Positions 13,286 through 24,800 of a stretch of DNA of 64,000 nt are shown in pieces (the first letter of the stretch is position 1; each line of letters opens with the position of its first letter). The position numbers and the translations under genes were made by a program. This DNA comes from Bilabrum cf. latius (lineage: Eukaryota; Bigyra: Bicosoecida; Bigyra; Bicosoecida), in the NCBI GenBank assembly GCA_965178125.1, contig OZ237742.1:620001-684000 (forward strand), given 5' to 3'. Below the pieces are notes generated by a model. The model was not told the origin of the DNA. It ran no database searches and saw only the letters and a program-made list of their open reading frames with translations.

Positions 13286-14689
13286 ATGCAAGGCACTGAC
13301 AGCGCAGATATTAGCAACTTGTTCAAACCGCGGAAAACGCGAGCGGGAAAGAAGAGAAAGCGTCGGGCGAGGGAAGATGTGGCATAGCAGCTCGACAACA
13401 CCGGCTCAAGCTCGACTGCCGGTCTGGAGGACCAGGAAGAAGAAGACAGGCGCAGGTTGCTGATTCGAGCGGTAGCAAGTAATGTTGCTACCGGCTTGCG
13501 TTCCGCGTCCCACGTCGGGCGCCCGTCTGGGCCGCCGATGAAGAGACCTAGGGCAACCGCTGGTGCCTCTAATCCACCAGATAGCGACATACCGAATGGC
13601 AAGACAACCGCGGGCGCTAGTACGAAGCAACTAGGCGCAACATTCTAGTAGGGCGCTGGTCTGCAGGGCACGCACGGAAGCGAGGATACTGGAGACTTGG
13701 ATGCTACAGACCGCGCTAGGCGTGACCGCTTTGTGCAAGAACAGCTCAAAAAAATGGCGAATGGCAGCAAATCTCCCAATAGCGAAGCGAGCAAATAGGC
13801 TGTAGGTGGGGGCAGTTCAGAATCTGGTGCGATGGATGGATAGCTTCGCGGCATCGCTGCTCTTCGAGAGCTGGAGCGAAGCAGCGACACGTCCTTGTTC
13901 GCGGAACCAGAGGCCGTGCGGCGAGCGAGGGCTGCAGCCAGGCAGGAGCAGCAGTCCAGAAGGCTGCCCCTTGGTCCCAGCGGGGCCCCGTACAGCCACT
14001 CGTCATCCTCATCATCATCATCCTCCGCACAGGGAGCGCAGAAAGAAGACTCAACTGGTGCTGGTGCTGGTGCTGCCGACGCTGCCGACGGCGACGTGGG
14101 GCAGGGAGGCATGCTAGCATACAATACGGGTCTGGCGGAGGTTGAGCTCCCGGCGGAGGAAAGGCTCAGAGTCATCGCAGAGACGGAGCGAGCGCTGGCA
14201 GCCGCTCAGAAGAAGCGAGCACAGGCGGAAGCCGATGCAGCAGCTCTGGCGGAGCGCGAGGCAGAGGCACAGGGAGCGATCGGGGGCGAGTCGGGGGTGG
14301 TCACCGAGGCAGGGGCGAGCGGTGATGCCGTTCGGTTCTCGGGTTCGAGCGTTGCCGCGGATTTCACCAAGCACCGGCGGGCCTTCTCGTACAAGATGCG
14401 GTCGAAGGGAGCGAGCGCCAGGCTGTTCCGTAGGAAAGAGGAAGCGAGGCGTCTGAGGGCCCGTGGGGAACACGCGAGGGCAGATGCGATGGAAAAGGAC
14501 GCAGAGGAGGAGGCCAGGCGAGCCATGGTGGCGGCGCAGGAGGCAGAGCGGAAGGCTCTGCACTGGGAGGACGAGCACCATGGGGGGGGTGAGGAGGAGG
14601 CCGGCGCGGCGTCCAACCGGGCCTCTGCCAGCGACGAGCAGCTGTTCAACCGGATTAAGGGGCGGACTTACATGCGAAGGAGAGGTTGA
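13196..14689 (+). CDS. Tls1/C9orf78 (Hep_59 family)-like protein
   Basis: One exon of 498 codons from ATG 13196 (the frame has TGA at 13175-13177) to TGA 14687-14689; ATG 13286 is an alternative start. The family, C9orf78 in human and Tls1 in fission yeast, is a small nuclear spliceosome-associated protein. Support: a basic N-terminus (KPRKTRAGKKRKRR), RDRFVQEQLKKM like the family's ETELKKRKG, and the core LAYNTGLAEVELPAEERL followed by a helix, like the family's GIPEVDLGIDAKI. The C-terminus, DEQLFNRIKGRTYMRRR, is basic like the family's end. It is longer than the human protein (289 aa) because of low-complexity inserts, including a run of Ser at 14000-14030. Five TAGs are read through, including a tandem TAG-TAG at 13646-13651. 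Family assignment rests on short motifs. Confidence 0.7.
13646..13651 (+). other. Tandem in-frame TAG-TAG
   Basis: Two adjacent TAG codons lie in the Tls1-like reading frame, between ...LGATF and GAGLQ. The frame then continues for about 345 codons into the conserved core before its TGA. Two consecutive stops would terminate efficiently under the standard code. Confidence 0.85.
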
Positions 14690-14854
14690 TTGCTCGCTGC
14701 ATCATTTATTTGCGGTGCATCGCCGTGTATAGAGGCCCCAAACTTCCACCCACAATGTTGCAGAGCTGTGCGGAACCTGTCGGCGATGCTATGCGCGGCG
14801 CTGCCAGGAAATATCCAGCTGCGGTTTGCCATTCGCGCACCGCCTTCTTGCACG

Positions 14855-16726
14855 ATGGGCCACGAAGGATGGCTGTGGAAACTAGGATCATCCACAATGA
14901 TGGGTAGGAGCTACAAGAAACGGTGGTTCGTGTTGAACGGGGCCATGCTAACCTACTTCGCTGACGAAGGCATGGCGAAGCCTCTTGGAAGCGTAAATCT
15001 AAAAGCCTGCACACAATTTGGAGCAGCAGACCCCTCCAAGCATACATCGTCATCCGTTGCTAGATTTGCTATCTACGCCTTGGAAATTGCCACGCCAAGC
15101 CGAAGTCTGGTGATCATTCCCGAGTCTGGCGACGATCAAAGGCAATGGACGAGACAGGTCATGCGCCAAGTACCCCAATCTGCATTATCGGATACGCTGC
15201 CTGTATTGAAGGCTGGATCTCGCAAGGGAGACGGTCCTGACAGCGACGATTCCGACGCTGGGGAATCCAAACGGTCCGGAGGTAGCAAGAAACAAGTTCG
15301 TCTGAAGGGCAGAACATCAACTGCGTTGGTTCCAGTAGACAGCGACGACGAGGATGGAGGTGCGAAGGTTCCGCTGGCGGGCGTACTAAGGCAGCAGAAC
15401 GAGTAGCAGGAAGAAATTGACGAGCTGCGCGCCGAGCTCGCGCAGCTACGAACAGAAGCGAGCAGGCGCGCCTCGAATGCCTCTTCGATCGGGGCACCCC
15501 TCCTCATCAGCGACTCTGATGGGGATACTTCTGGAATCAGCGTGGCACCGCGAGGTTTTCTAGACAGCGAGGACGAGGACGACGACGATGACGAGAAGCT
15601 GGACCCCACCTGCTGCTGCGGCCTCTGCTGCCGCTGCTGCGGGACGTGGAACTGGAAGGTGCTCTACCTGGCCGTCGCTAACGTGGTCGTGCTGGCGCTG
15701 GGCCTGATCATCCTCATCATGGCCGTGGTGGCGCTGAAGAACAAGGCGCAGTTCGAGCAGATTCTGCCCATCCTGGGCATCTACATTCTCCTGGGGACGG
15801 GCATCGTCACGGTGTTTGCAGCACCGGGGGGCACGTTCTGCGCAACGAGGCACAAGTCTGGGTGCGGCAAGATGGGCCTGGTGGTGTACTGCGGCATTTT
15901 GCTCGTGCTCGTGCTGGCCCAGGCGGGCACGGGGGGACTCATGGCGTCGCAGGGAATCATGCTCAAGAAATTCCACGTCAACTCCCAGGGCGAGGTATCC
16001 GGAGCCAAAAAGGGGCTCAACGCGTTCCTCGAGGACGTCTGCAAGCACTGCTGCTAGAATTCGAGCACGGCTCAAGGCGGTGTGGGTGCCTCTGGTCCTG
16101 GCTCGTACGGCAGTGCTGCTGCTGCTGACTGGGCCGTGCTTTCGGGCGGCAACCAGGACCTGGTGCATCCCGAGGAGGGCACCTTGCTTCGGGGCAGCAC
16201 GCAGCCATCGTCCCGCGATGCCGTGGATCTCTCGGTGGACGAAGGCCTTGTGCCAGGGTATGCCTCGGCTGCAGGGCCTGGTGCCGATTCCAGCGTGCTA
16301 GATCTGTGGAGGAAGAAGAAAGGGGGCAGCGAGTGCTCGTGGATCCCTGCCAAGGTCAAGAGCAAGTGCTCCGTGGACGTCGTGGGGCAGTCTGGGTGCG
16401 ATGGTTTCTTGCACTCGCTCACCCATTGGCTGCAGCAACGGATCCTGCCTGTCTCTGGCGTGTGCATCGGGGTGGTCTTCATCGAGATCGTTGCCATCGG
16501 ATTTGCGCTCCGTCTCGTGTCTCCGTGGTGCTGCTCCATGGCCTGCCTCTGCTGCTGCTGCAAGAGAGGAACCAGCTCCGATGACAGCGATGATAGCGAT
16601 TTCGAGGACGATTACAGGAGCAGGCGGGGCTCCCGGAAGGGTGGCAAGCGGGGCCGCGGGGGAGGCAGCAAGCGCTCCAGGAGGAATTCGAGGAGGAGGG
16701 CTTCCACGAGCTCCGGGTTTTACTGA
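14855..16726 (+). CDS. PH domain fused to a four-span tetraspanin-like membrane protein
   Basis: One exon of 624 codons, ATG 14855 to TGA 16724-16726. Residues 1 to about 110 form a PH domain (MGHEGWLWKLG, SYKKRWFVLNGAMLTYF, and a C-terminal W in RQWTRQVMRQV), which would bind phosphoinositides or protein at the membrane. A short coiled coil (EEIDELRAELAQLRTEA) follows TAG 15404. A Cys-rich juxtamembrane stretch (CCCGLCCRCC) precedes four hydrophobic spans at about 15660-15725, 15760-15825, 15870-15940 and 16450-16520, with a large Cys-containing loop between spans 3 and 4. This is the tetraspanin layout, and the Cys clusters are probably palmitoylated. The exact CCG loop motif is not present. 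A second TAG at 16055 follows KHCC inside the loop. The tail is highly basic (RGSRKGGKRGRGGGSKRS). PH plus tetraspanin in one chain is unusual. Confidence 0.82.
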
Positions 16727-16923
16727 GGGTTTGTCTGTCTGCGCTTTGCGGTTGCTTTGAATAAGTGGGATTGTGTGCTAGTGTGTCTGGTACGGAGCTT
16801 TCGCCACAGTGTCGACAGGATTCCCGCACCACGGATCGGATCAATTGCGGATCGGATGGCGGCGGGAATGCCGTGGCCGCAGCTTCCGATGCATACTACA
16901 CATATCTTGCTTTGTGTAATTGA

Positions 16924-17520
16924 ATGAACAGCGCTATCATGCAGGCACAGCGGACGATTGGCAGAAACGCAGACAGACTTGATGAAGGCGGCCAGTGGTA
17001 AGGGCTTCGGGACTCGCGTAGCTGCCAGTGCGCGAAAGATGCGGACCCGACCGATAGCGGCATACTTTGCGATCCCACCCTGCATCGCAGGTACGCAATA
17101 CTTTCGTGTGTTGCCGTTGGGTCCCTGTTTACGCATGAGCTCGACGCGGTGCTGTTGGAGGAGTGGCGATTCCTTCCGCTTTTCAGTATGGTTCCGGAAG
17201 AGTATGGGTAGGCCGCATTCATTGCCGCTCACGTCCCATTGAACATATTTGTTCTCTTGGCACTGATTTCGGATCAGAGTGCTGCAGAGAGGTCACCAAC
17301 GTCCAGGAGGGCAAGCTCGGTCTTCGCGACCGGGAGGGTGATGTTCGGTATCAATGCCTTCTGCGGCATACATGTTGGCCTTCATCTCTTGCTTGCAGCA
17401 CTGCAGCCAAAGAATCCATTCGTAGGGATTCTATCTTGGACGTATATAGTCGGTGCGGGAGTGGCTGGTTCATCAGCTTGCGCACTACTAGATCGCTGCA
17501 GTAACGGCCAGTTCGGATGA
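16924..17520 (+). CDS. Small multispan membrane protein with HELDA motif (two exons)
   Basis: Exons 16924-16997 and 17091-17520 give 167 aa, ATG to TGA. The first exon would otherwise end at a TAA (16999-17001) that lies inside the intron. The protein begins MNSAIMQAQRTIGR, then YAILSCVAVGSLF, then THELDAVLLEEWRFLP, followed by hydrophobic spans AAFIAAHVPLNIFVLLALIS, INAFCGIHVGLHLLLAAL and a last span near the C-terminus. The THELDAV..EEWR and HVPL motifs recall a family of small membrane proteins of unknown function seen in bacteria and protists (DUF6713-like, from memory). One TAG at 17209-17211 sits in EEYG[TAG]AAFIAAH at the start of a span. Function unknown. Confidence 0.68.
16998..17090 (+). 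other. Intron of HELDA-motif membrane protein gene (93 nt)
   Basis: Donor GTAAGG and acceptor CATCGCAG. Splicing joins TG to G to make a Trp codon and continues into YAILSCVAVG in the frame of the hydrophobic HELDA protein. Without splicing the ATG exon ends in TAA. Confidence 0.7.
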
Positions 17521-17658
17521 ATCCACTAAGTTTGATCCAAATTATCCCTTTTGTGATAGTAATCAGCAGGTTTGCTTATGTGTCTGCGAATCTCCACAAC
17601 AATATCGATTCCGGAATCCGGATTGCACAATAGCCACAAACATCGATCATTCAACGCA

Positions 17659-20600
17659 ATGCGAAACCTGCTTGCAATCATTCCTGCGGCATTTTTGCTA
17701 TAGGTGACTGCACACGCGGATCAGTCGGTGAATTTGGATGTTGACTGGCCTGAGTTTCTGGAACGGTCAGACATGCTGTTCAGCTGGGACTCGACGTCGT
17801 CGAATCAGCCCAATTCGTTTCGAAATGGTCCCTGGCATGGTAACGGTCTACTTGGATACGTTGCATGGTAGACCAACCAGTCCACGATGTACTTCGAACT
17901 TTCGCGAATGGATGTCTACGACGACCGCCCGTTTTCAGACAGAACCAAGGATAGCTTTGTTTGCCAGCAGCCTCGGCTCCCTATCGCTAGCTTTCAAATT
18001 GAATGGACTGGCCCTGTGAGGTCTGCTTCTACGAGAACCTCGCTTTGGAATGGCGAAACCACCTGGCTGATTTCGACCAATCAAGGCACCTTGTCCTTCA
18101 AGTCGCTTGCTAACTCTGATTGGAGAAAGGCAGACGTAATGGCGTTCCAGTTCAATTCTAGTGCTTCTGGGGCATTCACGGTCTCGTTGAATCCGAAGCA
18201 GGCGGCGTCAACATGGGCGCACAAGTGCCCGGACTACGAATACAACCCTCCCGCCGATGTCTTGCCCATTGGTCACGGACTGCAGGGCTCTGTGCTTCGG
18301 CAAAGGCATCTAATCAACACCTCTCATTCCACTGCAATGGCTATCTGGTCACCCTCCTCTGGTCCGATTGCTGTGGAATCAGGCCGAGCATCGCTGCCTG
18401 CCGGTGGGACCGAACTGGCCATCAGCATATCGGGGGTCACCCCAGACCTCGAGTCTTCCATCGTTAATGCAACGGAGCAGGTTCTGCTAGCCCAACAGCT
18501 TGGTTACGCTGGAGTCAGCGAGTTGAACGCGGCCTGGTGGCACGCATACTGGCCCAGCGGAGGTTTCATCACGCTGAACGAGTCCATCGTGGAGTCGTTC
18601 TACTACCAGCAGGTGAGCTAGCAGCGACAATATAGGTGCAACGATGTGCTCAAGAACGTTTTGAGTAGCGCACAAAGTAATGTACCACCTCATCATGCCA
18701 TTATTGCCCAATTGCACGCATCATGTTCCGCAGATCTTCAAGTTCGCATGCGCGGCTCGCGGAGACCGACGAGTGGTGCACGACCTGCAGGGGCCCTGGT
18801 TCTACGAGGGAACAGCATGGCCTGATTTGCATTGGGGTGAGCACAGTACAGCACGGCACGGCACCAGGTGCAGGTGCAGGTGCAGGCGCAGCCGCAATAT
18901 TGCACACACTTGCCGGTGGGTGGTCACTCCCGGTGGGTGGCCCGACCTCCCGATGACAGCTCGGTGCAAGATTACTCCATCCTGTTTTGCTCCAATGTGT
19001 TCATAGATGTTCCCACAAAATGGTATCCCCTAAGCTGCGTAACTCTTGCCTGCTCCACAACGCCTCTCAGATATGAACCTGCAGCTAACGTACACGCTTC
19101 CCGCCCGGGCCAACAGGCACGAGCTGGGAGACTCGCTGTGGACATGGCTCGCAGACGTGGCTCCAAGCTTCGAGCAGAACGTCAATTCGAGCTGGGCCGG
19201 GACCATGGCTGCCCCAGTGGGTGCCTCGAGTTTGAATGCCATCATGACGTGCTACTGGGACCACGCGGTGGACAACAAAGGAGACTGCATCACCGGCAGC
19301 CCATCGATTACCGGCAACCTGCTGTGGGTGCTGCAGGTCGTGTACGAGCAGTACCGCCGCGCCACTGAGACGTCGAGGACACAAATGCGCACATCAGTGT
19401 TCCAGCCTATCTTCCCCAAGGCAATCGCGTTTTATCAGAAGCTGATTGAGATGGGCGCTCACGACGGAGACGGCGTCCTGCACCTGCCCAAGACCTACTC
19501 CCCGGAATACCCCGGTCCCAGAGGCACCGACACGAGCTACGACCTGGCACTGCTCGAGTGGGCTCTGCAGACCGTGCTGGGAGACGTTTCTCTGGGCCTA
19601 TCGTCCCACCCCGGTGCAGCTCAATGGCGCTCCATGCAGCAGCACCTCACCCCCCTCGTCCAAGACGATGCGACGGGGTGGTACATCGCCCGCGACGTGC
19701 CGTTGGCCGTGTCGCACAGGCACTACTCCCACCTCTTCAAGGTATGGCCGCTGCAGACTCAGGATCTGCGGCCCGGTCAGACCGTGGAAAGCGAGCTGCA
19801 ATCGAGCACCGCGGCCCCACTGGGAGAGCTTGAAGGACTCGCGCTGGCTGAACGCAGCGTGGACCACTGGATCGGCATGACAGGCGCTCTCACTGGATTC
19901 TGCCGAGGCCCAGTCTCCTCCATGTCGGCCCTGATGGGCCGGCCGACCGGGTCCTGGACCAACGTCACGTACCTGCTCTTCAATTACATCACAGAGAACG
20001 AGATGTACTTCGAGTCGGGCGGGCCCTGCACGGAGACCCCTAGCGGGGGCGCCATGGCCCTGCTCGAGTCCATGATGCAGGTGCACAACGATACGATTCA
20101 CCTGTATAGAGGCGTGCTGGACCTCCCCGGGAGCAATTCGACCGACTCGTCGCACGCTGCAGCGTTCCATCAGCTCAGCGCCCCTGATGGTGTTCTGGTC
20201 ACGGCCCAGCGCGGCACCGTAGGTGCCGACGATCGCCCGCGCACTACCCTGGTCGGCATCGACGTTCACGCCGACGCACCCCCTCAAGGTTCGTGGGACG
20301 CGGTCCGCATTGCTGCCGACATGCCGGCCCCCAAGGATGGCGGGTGGCACCTGGCGTACGCGACGCCTGGCTTGGATCCCAGCAGCATCACGGTGGAGGT
20401 CACGCCCACCAGGGACCTGCCCGACCCCGAGGGGCAGGCCTTCGAGCGAGTCACCGTCACCGTGCGAGGACTCAAGCCTGGACAGGGGGCGGCATTCGAC
20501 GTGGTTCCGCCAAAGAACTCCCCGCATACTTCACCCCCGGAATCGGCTTTGTCGCAGCCCAGCATGTCTCCTGCAGCGGGGTGCCCCTCGCAGATGAACT

Positions 20601-21235
20601 ACTGGGGAGTGCGCAGCAAGAGCTCCGTGCCGGCCCTGATCGCACCCTGCAGCAACGGCACCACCGCCAACTCTTCGCAGCACTGGCAGTACGACGCGCC
20701 CACCGGCCGCTTCCTCCTCTCGGCCTCCGTGGAGGCGGGCGCCAAGCTCGTGTGCCTGACGGCCCCGTGCACGGATTCTCTCGCACACGTGGCCGGCGGT
20801 GCTCCCTTGGACGACCTGGCCACTGTGGAGCCGTGCGCGGACCAGTCTCCCCCACAGGTCAACATCGAGCCGCTGGCACCCGGGATCGCACACGCCGCCG
20901 CGACCACCAGCGGCGGTGCAGGGGGTGCTGCAGCGCAGCCCGGATGCTTCCCGTCCAAGTCCCAGCGGTGCAATGGCGTGAACCAGCAGTGGGACATCGC
21001 CAGCTCCAAGTACAACCCCTCCTCCAGCCTCCTCGTGACCAGGCAGTCCAGCGGGCAATGCCTGGGCGTTCCGGGGGCAGTCGGGCCCACGCTGATCATG
21101 TATGCGTGCGATGATCACTTTGAGCAGTTTGACAACGAGGGCTTCTTGGTGGATGCCGAGAAAAAGCTGCTGCTGTCGGCGAACTCGGGGCCGGGCTGGG
21201 GCCCGGACTACTGCGTGACCGCGGCGAGCTCGTGA
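17659..21235 (+). CDS. Secreted GH95-like glycoside hydrolase with ricin-type lectin tail (three exons)
   Basis: Exons 17659-18612, 18734-18836 and 19071-21235 sum to 1074 codons. The signal peptide MRNLLAIIPAAFLL[TAG]VTAHA contains a TAG at 17701. GH95-type motifs: GPWHGNGLLGY near the N-terminus, and across the exon joins AARGDRRVVHDLQGPWFYEG, TAWPDLHW and DMNLQLTYTLP, where relatives have LQGPW..., W.NLN.QLTYWP. The GH95 family removes alpha-L-fucose or alpha-L-galactose by inversion; the substrate here cannot be told. The C-terminal part, from about 20580, has ricin-B-like QxW motifs (SQHWQYD, NQQWDI) and paired cysteines, so it probably binds carbohydrate. A second TAG at 17869 lies in GYVAW[TAG]TNQST. 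The gene stops at TGA. The large exon 3 is strongly GC3-rich. It lies next to the glucan synthase gene, tail to tail. Confidence 0.8.
18613..18733 (+). other. Intron 1 of GH95-like gene (121 nt)
   Basis: Donor GTGAGC directly after VESFYYQQ; acceptor TTCCGCAG. It joins YYQQ to IFKFACAARGDRR in phase 0, restoring the order seen in GH95 relatives. It contains in-frame TAGs that are not coding. Confidence 0.8.
18837..19070 (+). other. Intron 2 of GH95-like gene (234 nt) with GGTGCA repeats
   Basis: Donor GTGAGC after PDLHW plus one base; acceptor CCTCTCAG. The join completes an Asp codon and reads W-D-MNLQLTYTLP. Around 18868-18890 the intron holds several tandem copies of a GGTGCA-like unit. 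Confidence 0.8.
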
Positions 21236-21804
21236 TGGGATGCATCCGGTCGACTATAGTCAGATCTGATCTCGATCCCGTCTTGCAGTCCACTTTCGTC
21301 GTTTATACCTCACTCAGTCAATCAAGAAGGCGTGCCGATCCAGATGGCCCAGCACGGCATCAAAACTCAATGGTGTCATCATCCTAGATTTCAGGCGAGT
21401 CGCTGACAAAACATTCTGCTTCAAACGAAGCCCATTGTGTCTATGCTCGCGCGATAGAAACGTAGCAACTAGCATGCATTCATTTATCAGGAATTGTGTC
21501 TAACTGTATTGTAATTTTGCGACAGAATGCATGCGAAAGAGAGAACCAAAGGCAATCATGATGTGCCACAGAGTTGCGCACTGGCAGTCGTCGGTCACGT
21601 GAGTCTTGGAAGGTTGGGGGAGCAATTGCATTCTGCCGCTGTGTGGGGATGAGCGCTCACGTGCATTCCTTCCGAGCGGGCTACAGCATGCGACTGCCAG
21701 TGGCACCTTGTTGTTGGACGACAGCATGAGGCCAAGGCTGGTCTGAGCAGCTAAGTTGAACAAAGATTTCAATGACGAAGCCCGCCCAACGTCTACAATC
21801 AACT
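21236..21804. other. Intergenic region between convergent genes
   Basis: 569 bp between the stop codons of the GH95-like gene (plus) and the glucan synthase gene (minus). It presumably holds both 3' untranslated regions. It is less GC-rich than the flanking genes. I see no convincing coding frame, RNA gene or repeat in it. Confidence 0.5.
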
Positions 21805-24800
21805 TCAATCAGGCCGGACGGCTCTCCTGAGACAGCCGAAAATCACCGAATGCTGCATCATCGCGGGGAAGGAGCAGAACGCCCACGCTGACGGCAGCCC
21901 GGTGATCAAGTCCACAAGCCCAAACACGGTCTGCAGCCCGATGTGCAGTACCAACGACACCCCAAGCACAACGTACGACAGCACACGAAGGCCGAAGCCG
22001 TCGAACACTGCGCGCTGCATGTATGAGTACGCCTGAAGCGCACTGATGGCCACATCTTCAGCGCTCAGGTGCCTCTAGTGCTCCGGCACGGGCTGAAGCA
22101 CCGGCTGCACGCCACCAGCCTGCGGGTCTGCCACGAGCTTCGCGCGACGCAGGACGCCGTTCTCTCCAAGATCGCCCTGGTGACTCGAGCAAGGCAGCTC
22201 ACCGTGCCTGCAGAAGCCTAGGAAAGAGGCGTGGAGCCTCAACACAAGTCCCATAATTAGCAGCATGCTCTGACTAATGGCGCTTGCCACCATGTAGCAC
22301 GTGATGAAGCCCAGGGACAGACCGAGTGCCACCACCCGAGTGGGCCCCCCAGCGTAAACGACGCCGATTCCAAACACGCAGATGAATGCAACCGCTGTGG
22401 CTAGCGCCCAGCGCCATGGCGGTGTGTCGATCAGCTGGTCCAGCAGGGTCGAGACGAACACGGAGCAGCACCCGGGCTAGCTCTGGCTCGCTGGCCCTGC
22501 CGCTGCCTTCAGAGGATTTGCTTTCCTATCGGAGTCTGCACCGCCCTCGCTGGTTGCGGTGCCGGCGCCATTTCCATTGCTGGTGCTGTTGTACAGCTCA
22601 TGCGAAAGGGGCGGGCTGCGGTTGGCTGGCTTCCTGCAGCAGCACAGGCATCCACAGGACTCCTCTTCTTCGGCTGGGTTGACGGGCCCGCAGCACCGGC
22701 CGCAGCACTCCGTGAAAGCCAGTGCGAGGGCCCACAGCAGCACGATTGACATGGCCGACCAGATGATTGTGCCCCAAACCGTCCACGTGTACTCGGCAGC
22801 CACCGCCGGCTGCGCGGCGCACAGCACCACCACGATGCCCCACGCCGCGAGCACCCGGACGAGCAGCCCAAGAGGGTGCCTGAGCTGCGTTTCATCCACG
22901 AACTGGCCCAGGACAAAGTCGGACTTCTCCACGGCAGCGTGCTTCACGGTGCCGTGGCCCCGAGCTGCGGCCTTGCGCTGGCCCAGCCTCAGAGTTTCCC
23001 AAGCCTCGCTCACATCGTCGAGAATGTTTCCCCACCAGTGAGGGCTGTAGGCGACGGACGACATGATTACCAAAATACCATTCAGCATCACGAGCAACCC
23101 CGAAATCGTGAAGAACCCGCTCGGCTGTACCGCGATTGTAGCCCCCGCGAGCGCAAACTGCAGGATGGATCGAAGCAAAAGCACCCAAGTGCCCTTGGCG
23201 ATGGTAAGCCAGCTCACGTGTCCACCGGACGGGCCGCGCCCAGTCGCAACATACCCCGCCTCTCCGGACAGGACGCTCGACACGATGGCGTATCCAACCA
23301 TCTCATTTGCAGTGCTGTGGTACAGGCAGAGAGGCGACCAGAACACCTCCTTGACCATGCGTGCGATCTCACCCTGCATGCAGCGGTCAATGATGACCAG
23401 CAGGACAGGCAGCGCCCCGGCTTGCAGCACCCACGGAGAGGCAAATGACAGGTATAGCCCGCCCAGCGAAGCAGACGTCTGGCCGGACAGAGAACTAAGG
23501 GCCAGAGCCAGCCCGAGTAGCACAGCCATGATGAAGCTAATCCCACTGGTGACAAAGTATCCGAACAGCGAGTGGAACAGTGCAAAGTTCTTGTGCATGC
23601 TCATCGTGAACGACAGCTGGTGCATGTCCCGGGATCGCATGACACCGCCGGACCCCGCTGAGATTTTGAACTTGAAGGACAGCGCGTTTAGGTACACCTC
23701 CTCTCGACCCTTGCCCCACGACAGCATGTCGCTGTGTCGGCTCGTGTAGCCCTTTGCTGCTACAATAAAGCCGCTAAACACGTCCTCGCTCAGGTTCAGC
23801 TGGGGCGATGCCTTGGAGAGAGCACCGGCGGCCCCTCGGACGTAGTGCGTGTTCCAAGCATCAGGATGCCCGTAGTGCATCCTCAGTCCCGCTAGCTGGT
23901 CAAAGACGCGCTGCTACAAACGGCCAAAAACGGACTCGGCCACCGCCTCGGCGGATCCCACTGGGCTGACGTCCTCTGTGACGATTTCTTCCGGGAGACC
24001 CACGAGGGTGACGGTGTTCGAGGGGTCGTCGATGTACTTGGCAACTCCGAGGTCCGCAGACCTGGGTGCCGGCACCCGAGGGTACATGGTCGAGCGCATC
24101 AGCAGGGGGATCTTTTGCGTCTCCAGGGCCCAACCGTCCTGGTTGCAATCGAGCGTGAAGCAGAAGTGGCCAGTCACAAAGCGGATACCCATGCTCTGGT
24201 TGGCTGCCTTGCCTTGGGTCGCCCACAAACCCTTGCCGAGACGCAGTGGCGCATGTCTCTGGATCATACGCATCACATCAATGTTGATCTGCTGCCTTTC
24301 CCCTTGCTACAGAGGAGACCCCGGCCATCGCATCTGGTCGTTAAGACTCCAGTCATTCGGGCGACCGGGACCGTCACGGTGCCGCACCCTGAAGGCCAAC
24401 GCAAACTTCATCTCACCAGTCGTCCGGATGTGTCGTTCAAGATCAGTATAAATCCCGAGGCTCGTGGCCTTTGCAAAAATCCCCCTCAGCAGAGCGTAGC
24501 ACAACCAACTGTCGCCATACCTGGCCTTGTAGTCGTTGTTGTTGATCCTTTCCAGGAGCTTGTCGAATGGCTACAATGCACCAGTCTCGCCCGCTTCTGG
24601 CTGGTCTTTGAGCCCACCTAGCTCAACGCTGGTAACAACCGTGATATTGCGACCCTTCAGTCTCGGGTGCGTTGCGAGCAGCCCAACGAGCCGATCGGCC
24701 GTGGTGGCGTTTCTGGTTCCCCCAATGCGACCCGGGGCCACATCGTTTCCGTTCCACTTCATTCCTCCAATCGTCTGATGACTCAAAACGACCTGGAAGA

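Noticed and set aside
15560-16168. Minus-strand frame opposite the tetraspanin segment
   Set aside because: Composition (His/Ala/Arg-rich) reflects the complement of hydrophobic codons; the plus strand has the membrane topology.
18619-18621. TAG after YYQQVS in the GH95-like gene as a codon
   Set aside because: It lies inside intron 1; the family sequence resumes only after the acceptor at 18733.
19598-21118. Long antisense frames opposite the GH95-like exon 3
   Set aside because: Shadow frames of a GC-rich exon; no recognisable domains.
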